Shown here: one piece after another, positions 16,142 to 24,884 of the stretch
How the letters are laid out: each line of letters opens with the position of its first letter
Numbering within the stretch: the stretch's first letter is position 1
From: an uncultured Actinomyces sp.
Lineage (GTDB): Bacteria; Actinomycetota; Actinomycetes; Actinomycetales; Actinomycetaceae
Direction: 5' to 3'
DNA length: 64,000 nucleotides
NCBI GenBank assembly: GCA_900545825.1
Contig: URAS01000008.1
Coordinates: forward strand, 1 to 64,000
The notes under the pieces: generated by a model
Told to the model about the DNA's origin: nothing
Database searches by the model: none
The model's input: the letters and a program-made list of their open reading frames with translations, nothing else
Position numbers and translations under genes: made by a program

Positions 16142-18508
16142 ATGATGGATGATCCTCAGGTTGTCGCTGCCGAAGCCGTTATCGATAACGGCTCGTTTGG
16201 TACGCGCACCATCCGTTTCGAAACCGGCCTCGTCGCCCTCCAGGCTGCGGGTTCCGCGTTCGCTTACCTCGACGATCAGACGACCGTGTTGTCGGCGACG
16301 ACCGTCGGGAAGCACCCCCGCGACCAGTTCGACTTTTTCCCGCTGACCGTCGACGTCGAAGAGCGTCAGTACGCGGCTGGCCGCATCCCCGGTAACTTCT
16401 TCCGCCGCGAAGGCCGCCCGACCACCGAGGCGATCCTCGCGTGCCGCCAGATCGACCGCCCGCTGCGCCCCGCGTTCGTCAAGGGTCTGCGCAACGAGGT
16501 CCAGGTCGTCGAGACCGTCATGACGGTCCACCCCGACGACGCTTACGACGTCCTCGCGATCAACGCCGCGTCGATGTCCACCCAGATTTCGGGTCTGCCG
16601 TTCTCGGGCCCGATCGGCGGCCTCCGCCTGGCCCTCATCGACGGTCAGTGGGTCGCGTTCCCGCGTTATTCCGAAATGGAGCGCGCGACGTTCCTTATGG
16701 TCGTGGCCGGCCGCATCGTCGGCGACGACGTCGCGATCATGATGGTCGAGGCCGGTGGCGGCGACAACGCGTGGGCCCTCATCGAGGCCGGCGCGCAGGC
16801 GCCGACGGAAGAGGTCGTCGCCGACGGCCTCGAGGCCGCGAAGCCCTTCATCCGCGAGCTGTGCCGCGCCCAGAGCGAGGTCGCGGCCAAGGCGGCGAAG
16901 GAAACCCGCGAGTTCCCGCTGTTCCTCGACTTCGAGGACCGCCACATGGACGCCGTCCGCGGCATCGTCGAGGACGACCTCAAGCAGGCCATCACGATCG
17001 CCGACAAGCTCGAGCGCCAGGATCGCGTCGACGAGATCAAGGACGCGATGCTCGAGAAGCTGCTGGAGGACGAGCAGTTCGCCGACGACGAGAAGGACCT
17101 CAAGGCCGCGTTCAAGGCGCTGGAGAAGGACTTCATCCGCACCCGCACGCTGGACGAGGAGGTGCGCGTCGACGGCCGCAAGCCGGCCGAGCTGCGTTCC
17201 CTCTACGCCAAGGCCCAGGTGCTGCCCCGCGTCCACGGCTCGGCGCTGTTCCGCCGCGGCGAAACCCAGGTCCTGGGCGTGACGACGCTCAACATGCTCC
17301 GCATGGAGCAGCAGCTGGACAACCTCTCGCCGATCCAGCACAAGCGCTACATGCACCACTACAACTTCCCGCCGTACTGCACGGGCGAGACCGGCCGCGT
17401 CGGCACCCCGAAGCGCCGCGAGATCGGCCACGGCGACCTCGCCGAGCGCGCCCTCGTCCCCGTCCTGCCGTCGCGTGAGGAGTTCCCCTACGCGATCCGC
17501 CAGGTGTCCGAGATCATGGGCTCGAACGGCTCGTCGTCGATGGGTTCGGTCTGCGCGTCGACCATTTCGCTGCTCCAGGCGGGCGTTCCGCTGAAGGCCC
17601 CGGTCGCGGGCATCGCGATGGGCCTCATGTCGCAGCAGATCGAGGACGGCAAGCGCAAGTACCTCACGCTCACCGACATCCTGGGCGTCGAGGACGGCTT
17701 CGGCGACATGGACTTCAAGGTCGCCGGCACCCGCGAGTTCATCACGGCGCTGCAGCTCGACACCAAGCTCGACGGCATCCCGTCGGCGGTCCTGCGCCAC
17801 GCGCTGGGCCAGGCCCGCGAGGCTCGACTGACGATCCTTGACCTTATCGATGAGGCCATTCCGGCTCCGGACGAGATGAGCCCGTTCGCGCCGCGCATCA
17901 TCACGGTGCAGGTCCCGGTCGACAAGATCGGCGAGGTCATCGGCCCCAAGGGCAAGATGATCAACCAGATCCAGGAAGACACGGGCGCCGATCTGACGAT
18001 CGAGGACGACGGCACCGTCTACATCGCCGCCGCCGAGCAGACGGCCGCCGAGGCCGCCCGCGCCGCGGTCAACGCGATCGCCAACCCGCAGATGCCGGAG
18101 GTCGGCGAGCGCTTCGTCGGCACCGTCGTCAAGACCACGTCGTTTGGCGCGTTCGTTTCGCTGACGCCGGGCAAGGACGGCCTCCTCCACATCACCCAGA
18201 TCCGCCGCCTCGTCGGGGGCAAGCGCGTCGAGGCCGTCGAGGACGTCCTCAACGTCGGCGATCAGGTGCAGGTCGAAATCGCCGAGATCGACCCGCGCGG
18301 CAAGCTCAGCCTCCACGCGGTCGTCGAAGGCGAAGAGGACGAGTCGGCCGAGGCCGACGAGCCCCGCGAGGACGAGGCCCCGCGTCGTGGCCGCGACCGT
18401 GGCGAGCGCGACCGTGACGGCGAGGGCCGTGGTGGCCAGCGCCGCAACCGGAACCGTCGCCGCCGCACCCGCAGCAAGGACGAGTCGGACGGCGGCAGCG
18501 ACGAGTAG
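16142..18508 (+). CDS. pnp: polyribonucleotide nucleotidyltransferase (PNPase)
   Basis: PNPase degrades RNA from the 3' end using phosphate. The 788 residues show two RNase PH domains (the second with EIMGSNGSSSMGSVCAST), a KH domain with IGPKGKMINQIQEDTG at about residue 600, an S1 domain (about 655-730) and a strongly basic, Arg/Asp/Glu-rich C-terminal tail of about 50 residues common in high-GC actinobacteria. AGGAG lies about 11 bases before the ATG. rpsO-pnp is a conserved pair. Confidence 0.97.
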   Translation: MMDDPQVVAAEAVIDNGSFGTRTIRFETGLVALQAAGSAFAYLDDQTTVLSATTVGKHPRDQFDFFPLTVDVEERQYAAGRIPGNFFRREGRPTTEAILACRQIDRPLRPAFVKGLRNEVQVVETVMTVHPDDAYDVLAINAASMSTQISGLPFSGPIGGLRLALIDGQWVAFPRYSEMERATFLMVVAGRIVGDDVAIMMVEAGGGDNAWALIEAGAQAPTEEVVADGLEAAKPFIRELCRAQSEVAAKAAKETREFPLFLDFEDRHMDAVRGIVEDDLKQAITIADKLERQDRVDEIKDAMLEKLLEDEQFADDEKDLKAAFKALEKDFIRTRTLDEEVRVDGRKPAELRSLYAKAQVLPRVHGSALFRRGETQVLGVTTLNMLRMEQQLDNLSPIQHKRYMHHYNFPPYCTGETGRVGTPKRREIGHGDLAERALVPVLPSREEFPYAIRQVSEIMGSNGSSSMGSVCASTISLLQAGVPLKAPVAGIAMGLMSQQIEDGKRKYLTLTDILGVEDGFGDMDFKVAGTREFITALQLDTKLDGIPSAVLRHALGQAREARLTILDLIDEAIPAPDEMSPFAPRIITVQVPVDKIGEVIGPKGKMINQIQEDTGADLTIEDDGTVYIAAAEQTAAEAARAAVNAIANPQMPEVGERFVGTVVKTTSFGAFVSLTPGKDGLLHITQIRRLVGGKRVEAVEDVLNVGDQVQVEIAEIDPRGKLSLHAVVEGEEDESAEADEPREDEAPRRGRDRGERDRDGEGRGGQRRNRNRRRRTRSKDESDGGSDE

Positions 18509-18533
18509 TCGCCGCTGACCGTGGTTGATCGGT

Positions 18534-18569
18534 GATCGGCCCCCGGGAGTGCTCCCCCGGGGGCCGATC
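18534..18569 (+). terminator. hairpin terminator after pnp
   Basis: A perfect 14-base-pair GC-rich stem (GATCGGCCCCCGGG and its complement) has an eight-base loop, 26 bases after the pnp stop. The U-run is missing, as with several other hairpins in this window. Confidence 0.7.
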
Positions 18570-18676
18570 CCTATCCGCATGACCAACAGGGAGGCCGCGC
18601 GGTCTCCCTCTCCCTCACGTATTGTCACGAAAGGTGGCCCCATGACGTCGGACCACGCGCGGAGGCTCGTGCGCCG

Positions 18677-19024
18677 TTGCCGCTGGTCCTCGACGTCGCG
18701 GACGACCTTTACGCCGAGGAGCTCACCCGCATCGACGAGGACGCCGGCTTCGCGTTCACGGCGGCGGTGACGTCGATCGGGGCGCTGCTCGGCACGCTGT
18801 ATCGGCACGCGACCGGGTGGAGCCAGATGGCCGGCGCGGCCGGCGCGATGGCGGGGTCGTGGCTGGCCTTGGCGCTGGACACCCAGCACCATCCCGTCCC
18901 CGCAATCGCCCTCGCGTGCCTCCTCTATGGCGCGCTCGCCGTGTGGCTGGTCCGCGGCCGCGCCCTCCCGGAAATCGAGAAGGCGTTGTCGGCCGTGCCC
19001 GGCGAGGTAGCGGCAGAGCTGTGA
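18677..19024 (+). CDS. small membrane protein, probably frameshifted near its start
   Basis: The frame encodes about 115 residues with two hydrophobic helices (about residues 28-45 and 75-97) separated by a short polar loop, and an acidic N-terminal segment, VLDVADDLYAEELTRIDED. I do not recognise a family. This frame can only begin at a weak TTG (18677). A much better start, ATG at 18642 with AAAGGTGG five bases upstream, lies in another frame and gives a peptide that ends at 18770 without sense. One inserted or deleted base between about 18650 and 18676 would join the good start to this frame. Confidence 0.6.
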   Translation: MPLVLDVADDLYAEELTRIDEDAGFAFTAAVTSIGALLGTLYRHATGWSQMAGAAGAMAGSWLALALDTQHHPVPAIALACLLYGALAVWLVRGRALPEIEKALSAVPGEVAAEL

Positions 19025-19086
19025 ACCGCCCCACCGCGGGGCTTTCTGCTGGGCGACGATTTCTCGACGCCGCGTAAGATACCCGT

Positions 19087-20664
19087 GTGAGTGACCTGCC
19101 AAAAAGACGAAATAAGCTGCCCGGTGCAGCCCGACGAGCCGTCGGAAAAGTTGTCCCCGTCTCTAAAGTTCGCCGCAGCGTCCACCAGCACAACGTGCTG
19201 TCGGACTCGGCCATGTCGAAGATCCTCGACCTCGAGCGGCTGCGCACCGAACACCACGACCACCTCAATCCCCACGGCGACGAGCACGAAGAGCTGCGTC
19301 GCGTCCGCGACCGGCTGGCCGCGCAGTCCCAGGTGACTATGCGTTTGGGCCACATGCTGCTCGAGTCGGGGGCGTCCTCGTACCGCGTCAAGGTGTCGAT
19401 GGCCCGCCTGGCCTCGGCGATTGGCGTCGAGGCCCAGCACTCCCAGGTGACGTTCGGCGAGATCTCGTCGACCGTCTACGCCCACGGGACGTTCCGTACC
19501 GAGGTGTCGGAGCAGCGCGTCTTCGGCACCAACGCGGCCAAGCTCGATCGGCTGCGCCACTTTACCCAGCACCTCAAGCCGCACGTCACCGTCGAGGACG
19601 TCAACGAGATCCTCGATCGCATCCAGGCGTTCAAGCCCGAATACGGCACGGTCGCCAACATGCTGGCCTCCGGCGTCGCGTGTGCGTGCTTCTGTTTCCT
19701 CAACCGCGGCGGCCTCATCGAATGCCTGATCGCCGGAATTGCGGCGACGCTGGGCCAGGCGCTGCGCAAGCAGATGCTTATCCGCCACATGAACCACTTC
19801 GGCGTGTGGATGCTCTGCGGCCTCGTCGCCGCCACCGCCTACGTTGGCCTGGCCGACGCGTTTACGGCGATCCTCAACCACTCGTCGATCGACCAATCGG
19901 TTCTGCCCATCTGGTTCACCGGCGCCGCCAGGACCTACCACGCGGGCATTATCTCCGCCGTGCTGTTCCTCGTCCCCGGGTTCCCGCTGCTCACGGGCAT
20001 GCTCGACCTCGTCCGCATGGACATTTCGGCGGGCATCTCGCGTCTCACCTACGTCCTCATGCTCGTCATCTCGGCCGGCGCCGCCGTGTGGCTGGTCTCG
20101 CTGACGTTCGACTGGGCCGTCGATCCGCCGAAGTCGGCTCCGCTCGCGGGCGCCGCCTTGTTCTTGGTCCGGATGCTCTGTTCGTTCATCGCGGCCTTCG
20201 GGTTCGCCATGCTCTTTAACGCCGAGAAGAAGCTGTGCTTCTGGGCCGCCCTCGTCTGCGCGATCCTCAACCCCTGCCGTTTCTGGGTGGTCGAACACGG
20301 GATGTTCTGGCAGTTTGCGGTCGGCGTCGAGGCGCTGCTCATCGGCCTGGCCGCCGACGGCATCTCGCGTGCATCCGGGTTCCGCTACTCGCGTGTGTCG
20401 CTGTCCGTGCCGGCCTCGGTCATCATGATCCCCGGCGTCCCGCTCTACGCCGCCCTCGCCCACATGAACGAGGGCGCCTACTCGCGGGCGTGGGACTCGA
20501 TCATCGAAGTGCTTCTTGTCATATTGGCGATCGGCATCGGCTTGGCCATTGCCCGAATGATCACTGATCCTGGCTGGCGTGCCGAGATCGCCATGCGTCG
20601 CGCGGCGGCGCTGGAGGAGGCCGAAAACGAGCCCGGTTCGGTAGCGGACTTCGTTATGCGCTAA
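19087..20664 (+). CDS. threonine/serine exporter family protein (ThrE type)
   Basis: The 525-residue integral membrane protein combines the two halves of ThrE-type exporters. The cytoplasmic N-terminal part (about 75-190) holds MRLGHMLLESGASSYRVK, a typical ThrE signature; then come about ten membrane helices with the loop GIISAVLFLVPGFPLLTG, and a second set of helices that in many bacteria is a separate gene (ThrE_2). The family exports threonine and serine. The GTG start at 19087 has no ribosome site but lies six bases after the box TAAGAT (19075-19080), so the mRNA is probably leaderless. Confidence 0.9.
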   Translation: MSDLPKRRNKLPGAARRAVGKVVPVSKVRRSVHQHNVLSDSAMSKILDLERLRTEHHDHLNPHGDEHEELRRVRDRLAAQSQVTMRLGHMLLESGASSYRVKVSMARLASAIGVEAQHSQVTFGEISSTVYAHGTFRTEVSEQRVFGTNAAKLDRLRHFTQHLKPHVTVEDVNEILDRIQAFKPEYGTVANMLASGVACACFCFLNRGGLIECLIAGIAATLGQALRKQMLIRHMNHFGVWMLCGLVAATAYVGLADAFTAILNHSSIDQSVLPIWFTGAARTYHAGIISAVLFLVPGFPLLTGMLDLVRMDISAGISRLTYVLMLVISAGAAVWLVSLTFDWAVDPPKSAPLAGAALFLVRMLCSFIAAFGFAMLFNAEKKLCFWAALVCAILNPCRFWVVEHGMFWQFAVGVEALLIGLAADGISRASGFRYSRVSLSVPASVIMIPGVPLYAALAHMNEGAYSRAWDSIIEVLLVILAIGIGLAIARMITDPGWRAEIAMRRAAALEEAENEPGSVADFVMR

Positions 20665-20677
20665 GCTACGAAGCCTG

Positions 20678-20726
20678 TCGCGGGCCGGTTGTCTGGAGGG
20701 GTGCCGGCCCGCGACTTTTCTTTTTT
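20678..20726 (+). terminator. strong terminator of the ThrE-type exporter gene
   Basis: An 11-base-pair perfect stem (TCGCGGGCCGG / CCGGCCCGCGA) with a 15-base loop is followed by CTTTTCTTTTTT. It is the clearest intrinsic terminator in the window. Confidence 0.95.
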
Positions 20727-21096
20727 GCCTACTGTCCGATCCGTGGGCGGCAGTGGCGGAGGTCACGTTTTGCCCGTCGATCTGCCCGCATGACGCCGCC
20801 GCTTCCGTTCCGACGAGGCCTCCACCCCGCCGCTCGGGGATGGCGTGGTGCGGCGTGGCAGGCGGTGTTTTTCCCGTTTTTCCGACGATTTCGCCGATTC
20901 TAGGCCGCCTTGCGGGGCGCGTCGATGCGCGCGGGCCGGCCGCCTGTTGCTCGGTCGCGGCCCCCTCCGGCCCGATCATTCATCGAGTGTGAATAATTAA
21001 CCAGAACGCGAGAGGTCCTGTTAGGCGGCCTGGCGACGGGGGTAGGGTGAAGCCCTGGCCAAGGAGCCGTGAGATCTGACCGAAAGGACGCGCGCC
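20727..21096. other. intergenic region upstream of the lysine permease
   Basis: No gene is supported in these 370 bases. The last 100 bases must hold the permease promoter; an AT-richer patch around 20988-21005 stands out against GC-rich surroundings, but I cannot fix a -35/-10 pair. Confidence 0.45.
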
Positions 21097-22605
21097 GTGG
21101 CGACGGAGACCATTGAACCGAATACAGATCTTCAGCGCTCGCTGAAGAGCCGCCACCTTCACATGATTGCCATCGGCGGCGCGATTGGGACGGGCCTGTT
21201 CGTGGCGTCCGGCGGGACGATCTCCCAGGCCGGCCCGGGCGGCGCCCTCATCGCGTATTCGCTCATCGGCGTCATGGTGTTCCTCCTCATGCAGTCGCTG
21301 GGCGAAATGGCGACCTACATGCCGGTCGCCGGGTCGTTCGAGGAATACGGCACGCGCTTCGTGTCGCCCTCGTTCGGGTTCGCCCTGGGGTGGAACTACT
21401 GGTTCAACTGGGCGATCACCGTCGCCGCCGAGCTGGCCGCCGCGGCGCTGGTCATGCGGTACTGGCTGCCGGACGTTCCCGGCTGGATCTGGTCGGCGAT
21501 CTTCCTCGCCATCCTCTTCGGAATCAACGCGTTGAGCGCCGGCGCCTATGGCGAGGGCGAGTTCTGGTTCGCCTCGATCAAGGTCGTCACCGTCCTCGTC
21601 TTCCTCGTCGTCGGCGTCCTCATGATCTTCGGCATCCTCCGCTCGTCCGCCACCGTCATTAACTACGACCCGTTCCACCCGTTCGCCAACTGGACCCGCG
21701 GCGATGCGCCCATGGTCAACGGCATGTACGGGATGGTGTCGGTGTTCATGATCGCCGGGTTCTCGTTCCAGGGCACAGAGCTGGTCGGCGTCGCTGCCGG
21801 CGAAGCCCACGACCCCGAGACGTCGCTGCCCAAGGCGATCCGCTCGATCTTCTGGCGAATCCTTATTTTCTACATCGGCGCGATCGCCGTCATCGGCTTC
21901 CTTATTCCCTACACGACGCCGGAGCTCCTCAACCCCCACGAGGACGTGACGATTTCGCCGTTCACCCTTGTCTTCAAGAACGCCGGGATCCTCGCGGCCG
22001 CGTCGGTCATGAATGCCGTCATCTTGACGTCGGTGCTGTCGGCGGGCAACTCCGGCCTCTACGCGTCGACCCGCATGCTCTACGCGCTGGCGAAGTCCGG
22101 AAAAGCTCCCCGTATCTTCTCGCATACGACGAAGCGCGGCGTGCCCCTGGCCGCCCTCATCGTCACGACGCTGATCGGCGCCATGTGCTTCCTCTCGTCC
22201 CTCATCGGCGACGGCGCGGCCTACACGTGGCTGGTCAACGCGTCCGGCCTCGCCGGGTTTATTACGTGGATGGGCATCGCCTGGTCGCACTATCGGTTCC
22301 GCCGTGCCTACATGGCGCAGGGGCATAACCTTGACGAGCTGCCGTACCGCGCAAGTTTCTACCCGATGGGGCCCATCGTCGCCATGCTCATGTGTGCGGT
22401 CGTCATCGTTGGCCAGGCCCAGGGCTTCATCACCGGCGAGGACACGAACGCGACGGCGCTCATGTCGTCCTTCATTGGGTTGCCCCTGTTCCTCGCCATC
22501 TGGTTCGGTCACAAGGCCGTCACTCGCTCGCACATGGTCGCGCCCCTTGAGGCCGACCTCAGGCGCCACCACGAGATCCTCGCGGCCGAGGCCGCCGCGG
22601 TCTAA
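21097..22605 (+). CDS. lysP: amino acid permease, lysine-specific (LysP) type
   Basis: The 502-residue APC-superfamily transporter has 12 predicted membrane helices. The N-terminal block RHLHMIAIGGAIGTGLF is the substrate-binding signature of the AAT family. Further matches to LysP include GFALGWNYWFNWAITVA, MIAGFSFQGTELVGVAAGE, the VLSAGNSGLYASTRMLYALA block and AWSHYRFRRAYMAQGH. LysP imports lysine with protons. The GTG start has GAAAGGA about 11 bases upstream. It is a single gene between two regulatory gaps. The subfamily is likely; the exact substrate is inferred. Confidence 0.85.
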   Translation: MATETIEPNTDLQRSLKSRHLHMIAIGGAIGTGLFVASGGTISQAGPGGALIAYSLIGVMVFLLMQSLGEMATYMPVAGSFEEYGTRFVSPSFGFALGWNYWFNWAITVAAELAAAALVMRYWLPDVPGWIWSAIFLAILFGINALSAGAYGEGEFWFASIKVVTVLVFLVVGVLMIFGILRSSATVINYDPFHPFANWTRGDAPMVNGMYGMVSVFMIAGFSFQGTELVGVAAGEAHDPETSLPKAIRSIFWRILIFYIGAIAVIGFLIPYTTPELLNPHEDVTISPFTLVFKNAGILAAASVMNAVILTSVLSAGNSGLYASTRMLYALAKSGKAPRIFSHTTKRGVPLAALIVTTLIGAMCFLSSLIGDGAAYTWLVNASGLAGFITWMGIAWSHYRFRRAYMAQGHNLDELPYRASFYPMGPIVAMLMCAVVIVGQAQGFITGEDTNATALMSSFIGLPLFLAIWFGHKAVTRSHMVAPLEADLRRHHEILAAEAAAV

Positions 22606-22940
22606 CGCCAGCCGCAGCGCCGCTCGACCCCGCGCCCGGATGTGGGCGTGGGGGAGGGCGGCGTCACGTCTCGCCTCTCGCGATGGGCGATACCTGTTTT
22701 TCTTGGGTCAGGCTTGCTTGCTGAAGGCCAACAATAGGAAACATAAAGTTGCGTAAATTGCGGTGACCGCTGCCACAACGTCCCTGGTGTCTACGTTGTG
22801 AGACGTCACGGCGGGGTGACGGATAAAGGCCCGAAAGTGCGGAAAAGTATGCATGCGGGTGCACGTCCGTTCTGCTAGACGCTTGCGAATCCCTTACAGT
22901 GGCCCCAACCAAGTGAAATCCAATTGGGAGGGCATGACGC
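22606..22940. other. intergenic region upstream of the oligopeptide transporter operon
   Basis: No gene is supported in these 335 bases. A TACAGT box at about 22896-22901 preceded by TTGCGA is the best promoter candidate for the operon, giving a short leader before GGGAGGGC (22926-22933), the ribosome site of the first permease gene. Confidence 0.45.
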
Positions 22941-23924
22941 ATGCTGCTCTATCTCCTCCGTCGCCTGGCGAACTACTTCGTGTTGCTCGTCATCGCGGTG
23001 TTCTTGGCGTACATCATCGCCTCGGTGGCTCTCAACCCACTAGCGGTTTTTGACTGGACGAACCCCCATCTCAACCGCGCCTCGGTCCTGCACACGCTGT
23101 CGACCTACAACATCAATCCCAACGACCCCGTGTTCGTGCGGTTCGGCCACTGGCTGCATGGCGTCGTCACGCAGTGGGATTGGGGTAAGTCGCCCAAGGG
23201 CGCCTCGGTGAATGCCGAAGTGTCGATTCGTATTTGGGTGTCGGTTCGCCTCATCACGATCGGTACCCTGCTGGGTATGGCCGGCGGTGTCGCCCTCGGC
23301 GCATGGAGCGCCGTGAAGAAGGGGACCGCGGTCGACAAGGTCATCTCGATCCTCGCCCTCATCTTCATCTCGACTCCGGTCATGGTTCTCGCCGTGTTCC
23401 TCCAGATCGGCGCGGTGAAGCTCAACGCGCTCTTCGGGACGAACGTCTTCGAGTTCATTGGCGAGACGGGCAACGTCGGGTCCTACCCGGGCGCCGCGAT
23501 CGCCGACCGGCTCCAGCACCTGCTGCTGCCCACCCTGTCGCTGTCCCTCATGGGGATCGCCAGCTATTCGCGTTACCAGCGCAACCTCATGCTCGATACC
23601 CTGGGTGCCGACTATGTGAGGACGGCGCGCGCTAAGGGCTTGAGGAAGGGCCGGGCCGTGCGCCACCACGCACTACGGAACGCCCTCATCCCCATGGCCA
23701 CGTACTTTGCGTTCGCCGTCTCGACTGTCGTCCTCGGCGCCGCCATCACCGAGCAGCTGTTCGGCTGGCACGGCATGGGTATTTACTCCGTCCAATCGAT
23801 CATGCAGCAAGACATCAACGGTTCGGTCGCCGTCGTCGCCTTCTCGGGCGTCTGCGTCCTCTTCGGTGCGTTGCTGTCCGACATTCTTGTCGCCGCCGTC
23901 GACCCGCGCGTGCGCACGAGCTAG
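22941..23924 (+). CDS. peptide ABC transporter permease (OppB/DppB type)
   Basis: The 327-residue inner-membrane protein starts with the typical YLLRRLANYFVLLVIAV segment and has about six helices. The EAA loop that contacts the ATPase reads GADYVRTARAKGLRKGRAVRHHALRNALIP. It pairs with the next gene to form the membrane channel of a peptide importer. GGGAGGGC lies eight bases before the ATG; an overlapping ATG at 22934 is out of frame. It is first in a four-gene operon. Confidence 0.93.
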   Translation: MLLYLLRRLANYFVLLVIAVFLAYIIASVALNPLAVFDWTNPHLNRASVLHTLSTYNINPNDPVFVRFGHWLHGVVTQWDWGKSPKGASVNAEVSIRIWVSVRLITIGTLLGMAGGVALGAWSAVKKGTAVDKVISILALIFISTPVMVLAVFLQIGAVKLNALFGTNVFEFIGETGNVGSYPGAAIADRLQHLLLPTLSLSLMGIASYSRYQRNLMLDTLGADYVRTARAKGLRKGRAVRHHALRNALIPMATYFAFAVSTVVLGAAITEQLFGWHGMGIYSVQSIMQQDINGSVAVVAFSGVCVLFGALLSDILVAAVDPRVRTS

Positions 23925-23936
23925 GAGGGAAAGGTC

Positions 23937-24884
23937 ATGCCAGTTCACAGCACTCCCGCCGAAACGGCGATGCCGGACGACGCGCCCCTGGACAACATCA
24001 CGTCCGACAAGGCACCCGAATCACTGACCCGCTCGCGTCTGGTCCTCCGCCGGACCTTCCGGCCGCTGGGCGCCAAGATCGGCGCCGTCGGCCTCGTCTG
24101 CATCGTCCTCTTCGCCATCTTTGGCCCCCTCATTTCGCCGTGGGGCTACACCGACGTCGACAACACTCAGTTCATGATGGGGCCGTCGGCGACCCACTGG
24201 TTGGGCACCACCCAGGGTGGCCGCGACATTTTTGCCATGGCCGTCGAGGGCCTGCGGAAGTCGTTGATCATCGGCTTCTCGGTGGCGATCCTCCAGACGT
24301 TCCTCGCCGCCGTGATCGGCGCGTCGGCCGCCTACTTCGGCGGCGCGGTCTCGAAGATCATCCTCTGGTGCATCGACCTCCTCCTCGTCATCCCGTCCTT
24401 CCTCATGATCGCGATCATCACCCAGAAGGCGGGCTCGGCGAAGGGCTCGGTCCCGTTGTTCATCATCCTGCTGGCCGCGTTCGGGTGGATGCTTTCGGCC
24501 CGTGTCGTGAGGGCGCTGACGTCCTCGGTGTCGTCGCTCGACTATGTTCACGCGGCCCGGTTCATGTCGGTGCCGTCGCGGGCGATCATCTTCCGCCACA
24601 TCATCCCCAACATCTCGTCGTACCTCATCGTCGACTTCACCCTGGGGCTTGCGGCGGCCGTTTTGTCCGAGACGTCGCTGTCCTTCTTCGGTTTTGGCGT
24701 GCAGGCGCCGGCGACCTCGCTGGGCACGATGATTTCCGAGGGCTCCTGGACGGCGACGACGTTCCCGTGGGTGTTCTTGGCGCCGGCGCTCTTGCTGGTC
24801 CTCACCCTGCTGTTCGTTAACTTCCTGGGCGATGCCGTGCGTGACGCCCTCGATCCCTCGTCTAACGCTGGAGGCCAGGCATGA
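23937..24884 (+). CDS. peptide ABC transporter permease (OppC/DppC type)
   Basis: The 315 residues have a polar N-terminal tail of about 45 residues followed by about six membrane helices. The motif HWLGTTQGGRDIFAMAVEGLR and the EAA loop with RHIIPNISSYLIVDFTLG are typical of OppC/DppC. It follows the OppB-like gene by 12 bases with GGAGGGAAAGG as ribosome site, and its stop overlaps the start of the ATPase gene by four bases. Confidence 0.93.
   Translation: MPVHSTPAETAMPDDAPLDNITSDKAPESLTRSRLVLRRTFRPLGAKIGAVGLVCIVLFAIFGPLISPWGYTDVDNTQFMMGPSATHWLGTTQGGRDIFAMAVEGLRKSLIIGFSVAILQTFLAAVIGASAAYFGGAVSKIILWCIDLLLVIPSFLMIAIITQKAGSAKGSVPLFIILLAAFGWMLSARVVRALTSSVSSLDYVHAARFMSVPSRAIIFRHIIPNISSYLIVDFTLGLAAAVLSETSLSFFGFGVQAPATSLGTMISEGSWTATTFPWVFLAPALLLVLTLLFVNFLGDAVRDALDPSSNAGGQA

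Noticed and set aside
16142..18508. Arg-rich PNPase tail and acidic RbfA tail as unusual new domains
   Set aside because: Charged, disordered C-terminal tails of this kind are common in high-GC actinobacteria and do not indicate a new function.
15953..19102. A 1049-codon minus-strand open frame across pnp
   Set aside because: Same GC-driven shadow effect; pnp on the plus strand carries all expected domains.
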